DNA of 64,000 bases from an uncultured Acetobacteraceae bacterium (GTDB lineage: Bacteria > Pseudomonadota > Alphaproteobacteria > Acetobacterales > Acetobacteraceae): contig CALTUD010000012.1 of the NCBI GenBank assembly GCA_943912335.1, positions 35,636 to 99,635 on the forward strand, in the 5' to 3' direction. The first letter of the stretch is position 1. Each line of letters opens with the position of its first letter. Positions 1 through 7,852 of this stretch are shown here, in pieces. The notes beneath the pieces were generated by a model. It had not been told where the DNA came from. It saw nothing but the letters and a program-made list of their open reading frames with translations, and ran no database searches. The translations under genes and the position numbers were made by a program.

Positions 1-36
1 CGATGGATCGCCCGGCGGTTTTCGTTTGCCCTGGAC

Positions 37-519
37 TCAGAGCGTGGGCGGCAGGGTGGTGCCCGGACGATGCACAAGCGCATCGCGGATCTCGGTGAGC
101 AGCAGCTCGCTCTTGGTCGGCTCGGCCGGGGCGGCCGGCTTGGCTTCCTCGCGCACGTGCAGGCGGGTGAGCAGCTTCACCAGCCAGAAGATCACCATGG
201 CGACGATCAGGAACTGGATCACCGCGTTCAGGAACACGCCGATATTGACCGTCGGCACGCCCGCCTTCTGGGCCTCGGCGAGGGTCTGGAAATGCTGGCC
301 GTTCGGCGCCTTGAGCTGAACGAAGATGTTCGAGAAATCGATGCCGCCCACGATGAGGCCGATGATCGGCGTGAAGATGTCCTTCACCAGGCTCTGCACG
401 ATGCCGGTGAAGGCGGCGCCGATGATGATACCGACCGCCAGATCGACGACGTTGCCGCGCATGATGAAGGCGCGGAATTCGCTGACCCAACCGGGCGCAC
501 GCACTGCGGGTGTTTTCAT
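37..519 (-). CDS. mscL: Large-conductance mechanosensitive channel MscL
   Basis: This encodes a 160-residue inner-membrane channel that opens on hypo-osmotic shock and releases small solutes. The protein matches MscL throughout. A short amphipathic N-terminus precedes transmembrane helix 1 (about residues 20-45, with RGNVVDLAVGIIIGAAF). A periplasmic loop (about 60-92) leads to helix 2 (about 93-118), and a charged helical tail closes the protein. The length is only slightly above the usual 130-150 because the tail before the last helix is Ala/Pro-rich. The start at 519 is chosen because the reading frame upstream shows no MscL similarity and a GGAGATG-like binding site precedes this ATG. It appears monocistronic. 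The identification is secure. Confidence 0.96.
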   Translation of the reverse strand: MKTPAVRAPGWVSEFRAFIMRGNVVDLAVGIIIGAAFTGIVQSLVKDIFTPIIGLIVGGIDFSNIFVQLKAPNGQHFQTLAEAQKAGVPTVNIGVFLNAVIQFLIVAMVIFWLVKLLTRLHVREEAKPAAPAEPTKSELLLTEIRDALVHRPGTTLPPTL

Positions 520-599
520 GTTTCGTTCATCTCCAGGTAAGATTGCAGATGAGAGCACCATGACTGGCGGTTCTGGACAACCGTTAGGATAAGATTCCT

Positions 600-1499
600 T
601 CAAACCGCGACGGAATCGGCAGTAAAGCGGCGTCGCGGCGCGACCAGCTGTTCCTGAGCCTGGACGACCATCGGTTCGCGTCCGCCGTGTCTGGCCGTGT
701 GATCCAGCACACACCACACCGCGCTGGCGGCATGCGCGAGCGACGCGACCGGCAGGTCGCCGCGCACACATCCCCACAGAAACAGGGCGGACAGCAGATC
801 TCCGGCACCGTTGAAGGCGGCGGGAAGTTCCGGGGTGTGCAGCAGATGGTTCCCGTCCGGAGTGGCGAGGAAGAGTCCGACCGTGCCGGGCGGGCTTTCC
901 TCGAGCACGACGCTGGTGACGAGGACCATCCCGCCCGGACGCATACGCGCGCGTAGGCGGGCGGTGTCCCGAACCAGCGTGGCGAGATCGCTCGGCACAT
1001 ACGGTGCGCCGGGGCCATCGAGCAGGAAGCCGAGTTCAAACATGTTGGGCAGGAGGATGTCGGCTTCCGGCACCGCGCGGTGACGCAGCGCATCGGCGAG
1101 GGCGGGAGCAACGTAGACTCCCGGGCCGCGATCGCCGAGCACGGGATCGCAGCAGAACAGAAGGTCCGGTCTGGCCTGCCGTGCGCGGGCTACGCTTCCA
1201 ATCACCGCCTCCAGGCTGCCGGCGTCGCCGAGATAGCCCGACAGGACGGCGTCGAGCCTGGGCAGGATGCCACGCCGTTCGACACCCGCCAGCAGATCGG
1301 CGACCGTCTCGCCGCCGGTGATCCGGCCGGCATGGTCGCCATAACCGGGGTGGTTGGAGAACTGGACGGTATTGACCGCGAACACCTCGGCGCCGAGGCG
1401 CTGCAACGGAAACACGGCAGCCGCATTTCCGACATGGCCGTATGCGACCCAGGACTGGACCGACAGGATGTTCACGATCCGGGTCTCCGATGCTTCCAT
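600..1499 (-). CDS. pdxY: Pyridoxal kinase PdxY
   Basis: This ribokinase-fold enzyme phosphorylates pyridoxal to pyridoxal 5'-phosphate in B6 salvage, in the cytoplasm. The N-terminus ILSVQSWVAYGHVGN carries the family substrate-binding motif. Further in are the DPVLGDRGPGVYV segment and a C-terminal anion-hole motif NGAGDLLSALF, where most relatives have GTGD. The length of about 299 residues is normal for PdxY. The ATG at 1499 is preferred because the homologous region starts a few residues later, and because an upstream ATG at 1541 would run into the divergent neighbour. No strong ribosome binding site is visible, so the exact start is uncertain. Function is confident. Confidence 0.92.
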   Translation of the reverse strand: MEASETRIVNILSVQSWVAYGHVGNAAAVFPLQRLGAEVFAVNTVQFSNHPGYGDHAGRITGGETVADLLAGVERRGILPRLDAVLSGYLGDAGSLEAVIGSVARARQARPDLLFCCDPVLGDRGPGVYVAPALADALRHRAVPEADILLPNMFELGFLLDGPGAPYVPSDLATLVRDTARLRARMRPGGMVLVTSVVLEESPPGTVGLFLATPDGNHLLHTPELPAAFNGAGDLLSALFLWGCVRGDLPVASLAHAASAVWCVLDHTARHGGREPMVVQAQEQLVAPRRRFTADSVAV

Positions 1500-1521
1500 G
1501 GCATCCGACAGGAGGAACACG

Positions 1522-2112
1522 ATGCTCAAACGCATGTCCACCGGGGGTTACGGTGTCGGCGGGGTCGCCCTGCTGACCCTGGCGCTGGCGGCGTCCGGCC
1601 CGGCCCGCGCGCAGGGCGCCGAACCCGCGGCCCCGACCGCCCCCGTCGGCGGTGCGGCGATGACGCCGCCGGCGCATCCGCCCGTGCCACCGGCCCCCTC
1701 GGCGCCCTCGCCTGCCAATGCCGACGGCGCCGTTCTGGATCAGGCCGCATTGCAGATCGCTCTTGGCAAGGAGAAGGCCAACCGAATCGAGACGCGGATC
1801 GGCCGCCTGCACAACGACCTGAAGATCACTGCGGCCCAGGAACCGGCCTGGCAGCGTTTCGCCGGCACCATGCGGGCCAACGCGGTGCAGATGGACAATG
1901 CCTTCACCCGCCGGCAGCAGAACTACGACAGCATGAACGCCGTGCAGGATCTGCAATCCTACGGCGAGGTGGAGCAGATCAACGCCCGCAACATCGCCCA
2001 GCTCCTGCCGCCGTTCGAGGCGCTCTACGCCGCGCTCTCTCCGCAGCAGCAGAAGACGGCGGACGCGATCTTTGTGCGCCACATCGACAAGGCGGTGAAG
2101 AAGGTGAACTGA
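1522..2112 (+). CDS. LTXXQ-motif periplasmic protein (Spy/CpxP-like)
   Basis: A predicted periplasmic protein of 196 residues. A hydrophobic signal segment (about residues 12-30, ending ASGPARAQ) is followed by a Pro/Ala-rich linker (about 35-66). The rest is an all-helical domain. It contains KITAAQEPAW (101-110) and a second related LSPQQQ motif (172-177), the paired LTxxQ signature of the Spy/CpxP family of ATP-independent periplasmic chaperones and envelope-stress sensors. GGAGG at 1511 fits the ATG at 1522. It is divergent from pdxY with only 22 bases between the start codons. The family is confident, but the client and regulation are unknown. Confidence 0.85.
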   Translation: MLKRMSTGGYGVGGVALLTLALAASGPARAQGAEPAAPTAPVGGAAMTPPAHPPVPPAPSAPSPANADGAVLDQAALQIALGKEKANRIETRIGRLHNDLKITAAQEPAWQRFAGTMRANAVQMDNAFTRRQQNYDSMNAVQDLQSYGEVEQINARNIAQLLPPFEALYAALSPQQQKTADAIFVRHIDKAVKKVN

Positions 2113-2135
2113 GCGGCGAAAGGGCAAGCCAGCGC

Positions 2136-2163
2136 TTGAGCTTGCGGCCCCGACGCTCTATAC
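2136..2163 (+). promoter_or_regulatory. Candidate sigma70-type promoter for rpmE
   Basis: TTGAGC at 2136-2141 and CTATAC at 2158-2163 are separated by 16 bases. Initiation would fall about 50 bases before the rpmE start codon. This is a pattern match only, and no transcript evidence is available. Confidence 0.4.
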
Positions 2164-2221
2164 GCGCCCGATTGCGTGCCCCGGTCGGTAACCGTGGCAG
2201 CCAACAGCACACGAGAACATC

Positions 2222-2452
2222 ATGAAGCCCGGCATCCATCCGAACTACCACACCGTGAACGTCATCATGACCGATGGTTCGCAGTTCACGACGCGCTCCT
2301 GCTACGGCAAGGAAGGCGACACGCTGCGCCTCGACGTCGATCCGAAGTCGCATCCGGCCTGGACCGGCGTGCAGCGCATGATGGACACCGGCGGTCAGGT
2401 GGCGAAGTTCAACAAGAAGTTCGCCGGCCTGGGCAACCGTACGAAGGGCTGA
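2222..2452 (+). CDS. rpmE: 50S ribosomal protein bL31
   Basis: A 76-residue large-subunit ribosomal protein that bridges to the 30S head. The sequence begins MKPGIHPNYHTVNVIMTDG and continues with FTTRSC, SHPAWTG and a basic C-terminus, which is diagnostic of bL31. It lacks the CxxC pair of zinc-binding L31, so it is the cysteine-poor (C-minus) form common in alphaproteobacteria. A short leader with a plausible promoter lies upstream and a GC-rich terminator hairpin downstream, so it is probably its own transcription unit. Confidence 0.97.
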   Translation: MKPGIHPNYHTVNVIMTDGSQFTTRSCYGKEGDTLRLDVDPKSHPAWTGVQRMMDTGGQVAKFNKKFAGLGNRTKG

Positions 2453-2482
2453 TCCCCTTCCCTCCGGTTGGAGAAATTTCGC

Positions 2483-2513
2483 AGCGCCGCCCCTTGTTGC
2501 AGGGGGCGGCGCT
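2483..2513 (+). terminator. Hairpin terminator after rpmE
   Basis: A perfect 11-base-pair stem (AGCGCCGCCCC at 2483-2493 with GGGGCGGCGCT at 2503-2513) encloses a 9-base loop, 30 bases after the rpmE stop. The following bases contain only a short T run, so termination may be partial or read in part into the hsp20 leader. Confidence 0.65.
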
Positions 2514-2531
2514 GTCCATTTCGGGATGGCA

Positions 2532-2620
2532 GGCGATGCCCAAAGGGGTCGCCGGCAGACACAACCGAATGGATCGGCCCCGCCTGACGGGGGGCCACGA
2601 AACCTTGCTCCTTGGAGGTT
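2532..2620 (+). promoter_or_regulatory. ROSE-type RNA thermometer in the hsp20 leader
   Basis: Three consecutive hairpins precede the hsp20 start. The first is GGCGA/TCGCC with CCC-AAA-GGG inside (2532-2553). The second is GGCCCC/GGGGCC with an inner CC/GG (2576-2596). The last (2601-2620) is AACCTTGCTCC-TT-GGAGGTT. The last hairpin buries the GGAGG ribosome binding site (2614-2618) opposite the TTGCT motif, which is the hallmark of ROSE thermometers controlling alphaproteobacterial small heat-shock genes. Melting at high temperature would free the site and allow translation from 2625. The structure is read by eye, but the conserved motif and gene context agree strongly. Confidence 0.8.
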
Positions 2621-2624
2621 CACC

Positions 2625-3104
2625 ATGCAGACCGACTTCGCTCCCCTGTTCCGCAATGCCATCGGCTTCGACCGTCTGGCGCGTCTGATCGACACGGCCC
2701 AGGCGGCTGGCAGCGCGAACGGATCGTCCTTTCCTCCCTACAATATCGAGAAGACCGGTGACGACAGCTACGTGCTGACTCTGGCCGTGGCCGGATTCGG
2801 TCCGGACGACATCGAGATTCTGGTGCAGGACAACACGCTGCGCGTGTCGGGTCGTGCGTCCGGGCATCCGGCGTCGGGCGAACTGCTTCATCGCGGCATC
2901 GCGACGCGTGCCTTCGACCGTCGCTTCGCTCTAGCCGACCATATCCAGGTCGAGGATGCGGATCTGGTGCACGGGCTGTTGCGGATCGCCGTGAAGCGCG
3001 TGGTGCCGGAAGCGCTGAAGCCGCGCCGGATCGCGATCGGGAACGGGCCGAAGCAGATCGCCAATGACGGCGGCGCGCCGGCCGAGAACACCCAGGCTGC
3101 CTGA
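2625..3104 (+). CDS. Small heat-shock protein, Hsp20/alpha-crystallin family
   Basis: A 159-residue ATP-independent holdase chaperone of the IbpA class, which binds unfolding proteins in the cytoplasm. The N-terminal arm (FAPLFRNAIGFDRLARL) matches bacterial IbpA/HspA proteins. The alpha-crystallin domain (about residues 38-130) contains YNIEKTGDDSYVLTLAVAGF and the conserved RAFDRRFALADHI strand. A short polar tail follows and lacks a clear IxI motif. The start at 2625 lies 6 bases after GGAGG, which is sequestered by the ROSE-type leader, so translation is expected to be heat-induced. The gene ends before a strong terminator. Confidence 0.95.
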   Translation: MQTDFAPLFRNAIGFDRLARLIDTAQAAGSANGSSFPPYNIEKTGDDSYVLTLAVAGFGPDDIEILVQDNTLRVSGRASGHPASGELLHRGIATRAFDRRFALADHIQVEDADLVHGLLRIAVKRVVPEALKPRRIAIGNGPKQIANDGGAPAENTQAA

Positions 3105-3125
3105 ACGGCCGCCTTGTCAAGCGAG

Positions 3126-3157
3126 AGAGGGCCGGGTAACCGGCCCTCTTTTTTTGT
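3126..3157 (+). terminator. Strong intrinsic terminator of hsp20
   Basis: AGAGGGCCGG (3126-3135), loop GTAA, CCGGCCCTCT (3140-3149), then a run of about eight T residues. This is a textbook rho-independent terminator between hsp20 and the convergent DUF1266 gene. Confidence 0.93.
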
Positions 3158-3166
3158 TTCGTCTGC

Positions 3167-3895
3167 CTAGCCGCCGATGATCCAGACCGGCTCGTCCGCG
3201 CGCAATCTGCGTTCCGGCCGGGGGACCGCGAGGCCTGCGGCGCCCCAGGGGGCCTTGGTCCAATAGCCGCCGGCAGCAAGCAATCTGGTGACGCTCGCGT
3301 CGTTGTAGGAGCGCTGGTTCCTGGCATTCCAGAACGCGAAGCCGGCACGGTAGTCGGCGGCATACTCCTCCCAGCCGGAGTAATGGCGCTGGGTGTCGGC
3401 GGCCATGTCGAGCAGGAACGGCCAGATCATCTCCGGCTCGCCCCAGCCGAGCAGCAGAGCGCAGCGCCCGAGCATGGCGGCGCGGGACACGTCGAAGGCG
3501 AGCAGTTTGGCGCCGAGCAGATCGTATCGGTTGGCTTGCACCGCCTCCATGCGCCAGATCTCCTGCAGAGCGTCCGGGTCGGTGCGGGCGATGTCGCGCA
3601 GTTCTTCGCGCCGTGCGGCGATCTCGGGGCGGCAGGAGAGCGCGTAGCGGCGAACCGACAGGCGTTGCGACTGCCTGTGCCCGACTCGGCCCAGCCAGGA
3701 GAGCAGGCGATAGATGTCCTCGGGGCCAGTGGCCGACCAATTCTCGGCCAGCGATACCAGCACATTGCTGATGAGTTCAGGGGATGGCGTTTGCGGCAAT
3801 ACGTCCACGGGGAAACGCTCGCCGAATTCGAAATGGCTGGCCAGCGCATAGGCAAAACGCTGCGCGTCGCTCCACGACGCGGAGGGATCGCTCAT
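3167..3895 (-). CDS. DUF1266 family protein (YbeU/YbeR-like)
   Basis: A soluble protein of 242 residues with the aromatic-rich DUF1266 pattern. Examples are RYDLLGAKLLAFDVSRAAML and the stretch from MIWPFLLDMA through YSGWEEYAADYRAGFAFW, ending with YWTKAPWGAAG near the C-terminus. No signal peptide or membrane helix is evident. It is the last gene of the hscC operon and overlaps the J-like gene by four bases (ATGA at 3892-3895). In E. coli the DUF1266 proteins YbeR/YbeU likewise sit with hscC and djlB/djlC, so a role with this specialised Hsp70 system is likely. The molecular activity is unknown. Confidence 0.8.
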   Translation of the reverse strand: MSDPSASWSDAQRFAYALASHFEFGERFPVDVLPQTPSPELISNVLVSLAENWSATGPEDIYRLLSWLGRVGHRQSQRLSVRRYALSCRPEIAARREELRDIARTDPDALQEIWRMEAVQANRYDLLGAKLLAFDVSRAAMLGRCALLLGWGEPEMIWPFLLDMAADTQRHYSGWEEYAADYRAGFAFWNARNQRSYNDASVTRLLAAGGYWTKAPWGAAGLAVPRPERRLRADEPVWIIGG

Positions 3896-5223
3896 GGCCA
3901 GTTCTCCGGGATCGGAAAGACGACGATGGGGGACTCGGACCCGTCGTTGAAGACGACCGAGACGGTCAGGAAATCGGCGTCGTCCGGCATTGTAAGCATG
4001 GTGGGCCCGCTCTGGTCCGGCAGGAGCGGAAATCTGTCGCGAACCGCCGGGAGCGGCCAGGATTTGACCGGCGTCTGGGCGCCGAACCCGTAGCGCAGTT
4101 CGCGGATCGCGGCGGCATCGGCCACGATCGGGGCGAAATTGGCCACGGTCCTGTTGTCGATCCGGGTGAAGACCACCCAGCGGAAGACGGTCTGGTCCAG
4201 AGCGCTGCGCGCCATGTTCGCGGGTTGCATCATTGTCTCGACGGCGGCGTTCGGCGGGCTCGGCGGACGGTCCCAGTTGTCCCGCATGTATTGAGCAATG
4301 CCGGCGAAGAGACAAAGCAGCAAACATAGCCGCAGTACGCGCCTCCGCAATCGTTGCAGTCGCGACGCCGGGTTGTGCCGGAGAATGATGCGTCGCTCTT
4401 TCGGGTTCTGTTTCGGAGGTTGCCCGGCGGCGACCGCGGTCGAGGCCGAGCCAGGGGCCGGGGCGACCGGCTTCGTCGGATCGGCACTGCCGTAAGGAAG
4501 CCCCTGTGCCGCATCTCGGAGGGCGGCGAGATTGCGGGCATCGAAGCGCGGCAGGAGCGTCGCCCCCCATTTCCGCAGCAGGTTGATCACATGGTAGGCG
4601 CGGCTGCGTTCCTGCTCGTCGAATTCCGGACGCATCTGACCGGGCGGATCGCAAAGCAGCGTGGCGGCGACCTGATCGTCCGGATGGTCCGCATGGGCGG
4701 CGAGCAGGCTGGCATACCAATCATTGGCGGTGATGCGCTCGGCCATGGCTCCGTGCAGTTCCGGATTTTCGCGCGCGGCTGGGCCGGAAGCGTCGCGCCA
4801 CTCGAACCGGTCCACCATCGCCATGAACAGGTCGGGTGGAACCGTTTCGTCCTGCGCGACGGCTTCGAACAGGTGGAAGCCGACGGCACGGATCAGCGGC
4901 GATCCAGCCTGCTCTTCGGCCAGAAACGCGTCCAGCGCGGCGATGGCGGCGGGAATGTCGCCGCAGCGGCGCTTGCACTCTAGCCGCTCGACAACCGACG
5001 CGACGGCCGGACCGAGATCGGGCTGCTGTTGCGGAGTTTCGGCAGCGGCAGATGCCGCGAGCAGCGTGTCGCGCGCGGCGCGGAGGGCCTGGAACGCCTC
5101 CGGGTCAGCTTCCGGGTCGATCCGTTTCAAGGCACGGGCATAGGCGCGGCGGATCGCGTCCGGGGTCGCATCGGCGTCGAGTTCAAGCAGCAACCGGGCA
5201 TCGGAGAGCTCCGGAACGTTCAC
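3892..5223 (-). CDS. Membrane-anchored J-domain-like co-chaperone (DjlB/DjlC type)
   Basis: A 443-residue protein. Residues 1-55 form a divergent J-domain (DARLLLELDADATPDAIRRA, then a FQALRAARDTLL helix). The HPD loop that stimulates Hsp70 ATPase is replaced: the segment reads LKRIDPEADPEAF. A helical middle region follows. A single membrane helix lies near residue 315 (LRLCLLLCLFAGIAQ) after a very basic stretch. The C-terminal domain of about 110 residues would lie in the periplasm. Translation starts at a GTG (5223) overlapping the hscC stop. Gene order hscC, J-like, DUF1266 mirrors the E. coli hscC-djlC-ybeU cluster. Partnership with HscC is inferred. Confidence 0.8.
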   Translation of the reverse strand: MNVPELSDARLLLELDADATPDAIRRAYARALKRIDPEADPEAFQALRAARDTLLAASAAAETPQQQPDLGPAVASVVERLECKRRCGDIPAAIAALDAFLAEEQAGSPLIRAVGFHLFEAVAQDETVPPDLFMAMVDRFEWRDASGPAARENPELHGAMAERITANDWYASLLAAHADHPDDQVAATLLCDPPGQMRPEFDEQERSRAYHVINLLRKWGATLLPRFDARNLAALRDAAQGLPYGSADPTKPVAPAPGSASTAVAAGQPPKQNPKERRIILRHNPASRLQRLRRRVLRLCLLLCLFAGIAQYMRDNWDRPPSPPNAAVETMMQPANMARSALDQTVFRWVVFTRIDNRTVANFAPIVADAAAIRELRYGFGAQTPVKSWPLPAVRDRFPLLPDQSGPTMLTMPDDADFLTVSVVFNDGSESPIVVFPIPENWP

Positions 5224-6947
5224 GCGCCGGCGCTCCTGTCCTGTTCGATCGCGTCCACGAAGGCGGACAATCTCTGCCGTGTCTCGTCGATCGCGTCCGG
5301 CTGATCCGCCTTCAACGCGGCCTCGAACGCGGCAGCGGCATGCACCAGCGCCTGTCGCGCTTCGCCCGTGGCGCGTTCGTGCAGGCGGTCGGCGCGCGCC
5401 AGAAGCAGCCGGTTCTCGACCATGTCGCGCGGCGCGAGCTTAAGCGGGGCCAGGGCTTCGAGCCGTTCCGCCACTTGTTCGGGCGTGAGCACGCCGGCAT
5501 GCTGCTCGATCACCAGACTGCGCATCTCGCCATCCGGCAGGCTGCGCGCCGCGACCTCGAGCAGGCCGTTGGCGTCGTAGGTGAAGCGGATCTCCACCTG
5601 CTGCTCGCTGATGCGGCGCGGCTCGATCCGCAGCGTGAGGTTGCCGAGGGGGATGTTGTCCTTGGCGAGACGGCTTTCACCCTGGAACACGCGGACATTC
5701 ACCGCCGTCTGATAGTCGCGCACCGGGCTGACGAGCTGTGCGCGGCTGACGGGAACGGCGCTGCCGCGCTCGATCACCGGCAGCAGGCGACCGGAGGCGA
5801 TCCCCGACAGACCCACCTGTTCGGAGACCTCCACGCCCAGCGTGTAGGGCGCGACGTCGGTGAGCACCACATCGTCCAGCGCCGCATCGCGCATGCGCAG
5901 ACCCGCCTGCACGGCGGCACCAAGTGCCACCACCTGATCCGGATCGTGCGATTGCAGCGGCAGACGGCCGAGCATGGCGGCGACCAGACGACGGACGGCC
6001 GGCATGCGCGTGGCGCCGCCGGCAAGCACCACGGCGGAAAGCTGATCCGGCTGGATGCGACTGTCGTCCAGCGCGCGGGCGACGGGACGGCGCAGACGCT
6101 CCAGCAGCGGTTTGCAGAGCGTAGCGAACCGGTCGGCATCCAGCGTGGCTTCGTGAGTCCGGCCGTCATGCTCGATCCGCATCATGGCGTCCGGCTCGCG
6201 CGACAGGGTGCGCCGGGCGGTCTCGGCGGCGTGCAGCAGGCTCATGGACAGAGCGCGCGCGTTCGCGTCCGGGTGGAGGCGGTCCGGCGTGGGCAGGGAA
6301 CACTCGGCGGCGAACCATTCCGCGACGGCCTGGTCGAAATCGTCGCCGCCGAGATAGTTGTCGCCGGCGGTGGCGCGGACCTCCATCACCCCGTCCAGCA
6401 TGTCGATCACCGACACGTCGAAGGTGCCGCCGCCGAGATCGAACACCAGAACGCGTCCGTCACGCCCGGCACGGTGCTCGTGCAGCCCGTAGGCCAGGGC
6501 GGCGGCGGTGGGCTCGTTCAGGACGCGCTCGACGCGGAGCCCGGCGAGTTGCCCGGCGATGCGCGTGGCCTTGCGCTGGGCATCGGAGAAATAGGCCGGG
6601 ACGGTGATCACGGCATCGGTGACGGGTTCGCCGAGAAAGCGCTCGGCGTCGCGCTTCAGGGCGCGGAGGACGAAGGAGGAGAGTTCGTCGGCACGGAAGG
6701 ATTGCGCGCCGAGCGAAAAGCTGCGGTCGGTGCCCATGGCGCGCTTGAACGAGGCGGCGACGCGATCGGGCATGATCTCGGCCAGAGCGCGCGCGGCCTC
6801 GCCCACCACGATCTCGTTGTTGCGGTCGAGCCCGACCACACTGGGCAGCAGGAAGCCGCCGGTCTCGTTCGGCACCAGAACCGCCTCGCCGTCGCGCCAG
6901 ACCGAAGCGAGGCTGTTTGTGGTGCCGAGATCGATGCCGATGATCAT
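5220..6947 (-). CDS. hscC: Specialised Hsp70 chaperone HscC
   Basis: A 575-residue Hsp70 homologue, shorter than DnaK (about 640), as is typical of HscC. The ATPase domain begins IGIDLGTTNSLASVW and contains the phosphate loop FDLGGGTFDVSV and the VVLAGGATRMPAV adenosine motif. The substrate-binding domain follows (VTPYTLGVEVS-like segment near residue 370), then a short helical lid. There is no GrpE or HtpG gene nearby. It is the first gene of an operon with a J-like membrane protein and a DUF1266 protein. It probably serves a narrow client set rather than general folding. The ATG at 6947 fits the invariant N-terminus. Confidence 0.9.
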   Translation of the reverse strand: MIIGIDLGTTNSLASVWRDGEAVLVPNETGGFLLPSVVGLDRNNEIVVGEAARALAEIMPDRVAASFKRAMGTDRSFSLGAQSFRADELSSFVLRALKRDAERFLGEPVTDAVITVPAYFSDAQRKATRIAGQLAGLRVERVLNEPTAAALAYGLHEHRAGRDGRVLVFDLGGGTFDVSVIDMLDGVMEVRATAGDNYLGGDDFDQAVAEWFAAECSLPTPDRLHPDANARALSMSLLHAAETARRTLSREPDAMMRIEHDGRTHEATLDADRFATLCKPLLERLRRPVARALDDSRIQPDQLSAVVLAGGATRMPAVRRLVAAMLGRLPLQSHDPDQVVALGAAVQAGLRMRDAALDDVVLTDVAPYTLGVEVSEQVGLSGIASGRLLPVIERGSAVPVSRAQLVSPVRDYQTAVNVRVFQGESRLAKDNIPLGNLTLRIEPRRISEQQVEIRFTYDANGLLEVAARSLPDGEMRSLVIEQHAGVLTPEQVAERLEALAPLKLAPRDMVENRLLLARADRLHERATGEARQALVHAAAAFEAALKADQPDAIDETRQRLSAFVDAIEQDRSAGA

Positions 6948-7126
6948 GGGGGTCTCCGCCCGTTCCGCCGACCGTCTGCCCTCCCCGGAGACGGGGCGGA
7001 CGGCGTGGAGCAAACCATCCGCAGACGGAATGGTTCGCGCAAGGCGTGCAGGCGGCCGATCCCGGGCGGAAGCATGGCGCGGAGGGCCCGGCGGCGCGTT
7101 CCCTGTCCGGCGCATGGCTGAAAGGC

Positions 7127-7156
7127 TTGACCGGGTCCGCCGCGGAACCCCATATC
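7127..7156 (+). promoter_or_regulatory. Candidate promoter for trcR
   Basis: TTGACC (7127-7132) and CATATC (7151-7156) are spaced by 18 bases within the 280-base divergent region between hscC and trcR. The -35 box is good and the -10 box mediocre. No other clear element was seen in this gap. Confidence 0.4.
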
Positions 7157-7227
7157 CCCGCAATCTTTCCGAATAGCACCCGTCCGGCCCAGCGGCCGGG
7201 CCACCTTGCGCCCATAGGACCGTTGCC

Positions 7228-7809
7228 ATGACCCTGCCCCTGATGCCCAAGGCCACCGCGGTCTGGATGATCGAGAAGACCGGGCTGACCTTCACCCAGA
7301 TCGCCGAGTTCTGCGGCATGCATCCGCTCGAGGTGCAGGCGATCGCGGATGGCGAGGTGGCGCAGGGCATCGTGGGCTACGACCCGGTAGCGAATCACCA
7401 GGTTTCGGCGGACGATATCGCCCGTGCCGAGAAGAACACCGAAGCGCGTCTGACGGTGCTGACCACCAAGAACCCGGTGGCCCGCCGGTCCAAGGGCGCA
7501 CGCTATACCCCGGTTGCCAAGCGGAACGACCGCCCGGATGCGATCGCGTTCGTGCTGCGCAACTATCCGCAGTTGAGCGAAGTGCAGATCATCAAGCTGC
7601 TGGGCACGACGAAGGACACCATCGCCAAGGTGCGCGACCGCCAGCACTGGAACAGCGCCAACATCAAGCCGCGCGACCCTGTCATTCTGGGCCTGTGCTC
7701 GCAGACGGATCTGAATGCGATGGTGAATGCCGCCAACGAGCGGCTGATCCGCGATGGCCACAACGTACCGCTGCCGCCCGCGCCGCATTCGGATGACGAA
7801 GCGGCGTAA
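7228..7809 (+). CDS. trcR: Cell-cycle transcriptional regulator TrcR (DUF1013)
   Basis: A protein of 193 residues matching the alphaproteobacterial DUF1013 family. The start MPKATAVWMIEKTGLTFTQI leads into a helix-turn-helix-like N-terminal domain. A second repeat-like helical domain follows (RPDAIAFVLRNYPQLSEVQI, then WNSANIKPRDPVILGLCSQ). In Caulobacter this family is named TrcR and acts as a cell-cycle transcriptional regulator. The C-terminal tail is acidic and disordered. The ATG at 7228 sits close behind an AGGAC motif. The family is certain, and the regulatory role is carried over from Caulobacter. Confidence 0.92.
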   Translation: MTLPLMPKATAVWMIEKTGLTFTQIAEFCGMHPLEVQAIADGEVAQGIVGYDPVANHQVSADDIARAEKNTEARLTVLTTKNPVARRSKGARYTPVAKRNDRPDAIAFVLRNYPQLSEVQIIKLLGTTKDTIAKVRDRQHWNSANIKPRDPVILGLCSQTDLNAMVNAANERLIRDGHNVPLPPAPHSDDEAA

Positions 7810-7820
7810 GAACGGCTTAC

Positions 7821-7843
7821 GGCTCCGGGGTTCTCCCGGAGCC
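7821..7843. terminator. Hairpin between convergent trcR and a DUF465 gene
   Basis: A perfect 9-base-pair GGCTCCGGG/CCCGGAGCC stem with a 5-base loop lies in the 43-base gap between two convergent genes. There is no T tract on either side, so its termination strength is doubtful. Confidence 0.5.
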
Positions 7844-7852
7844 GCGATGCGA

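Noticed and set aside
4836..7121. A long open frame of about 760 codons on the plus strand
   Set aside because: It is antisense to hscC and the J-like gene, and its product is His/Gly/Arg/Asp-rich with no domain. High-GC genes commonly keep such a shadow frame open.
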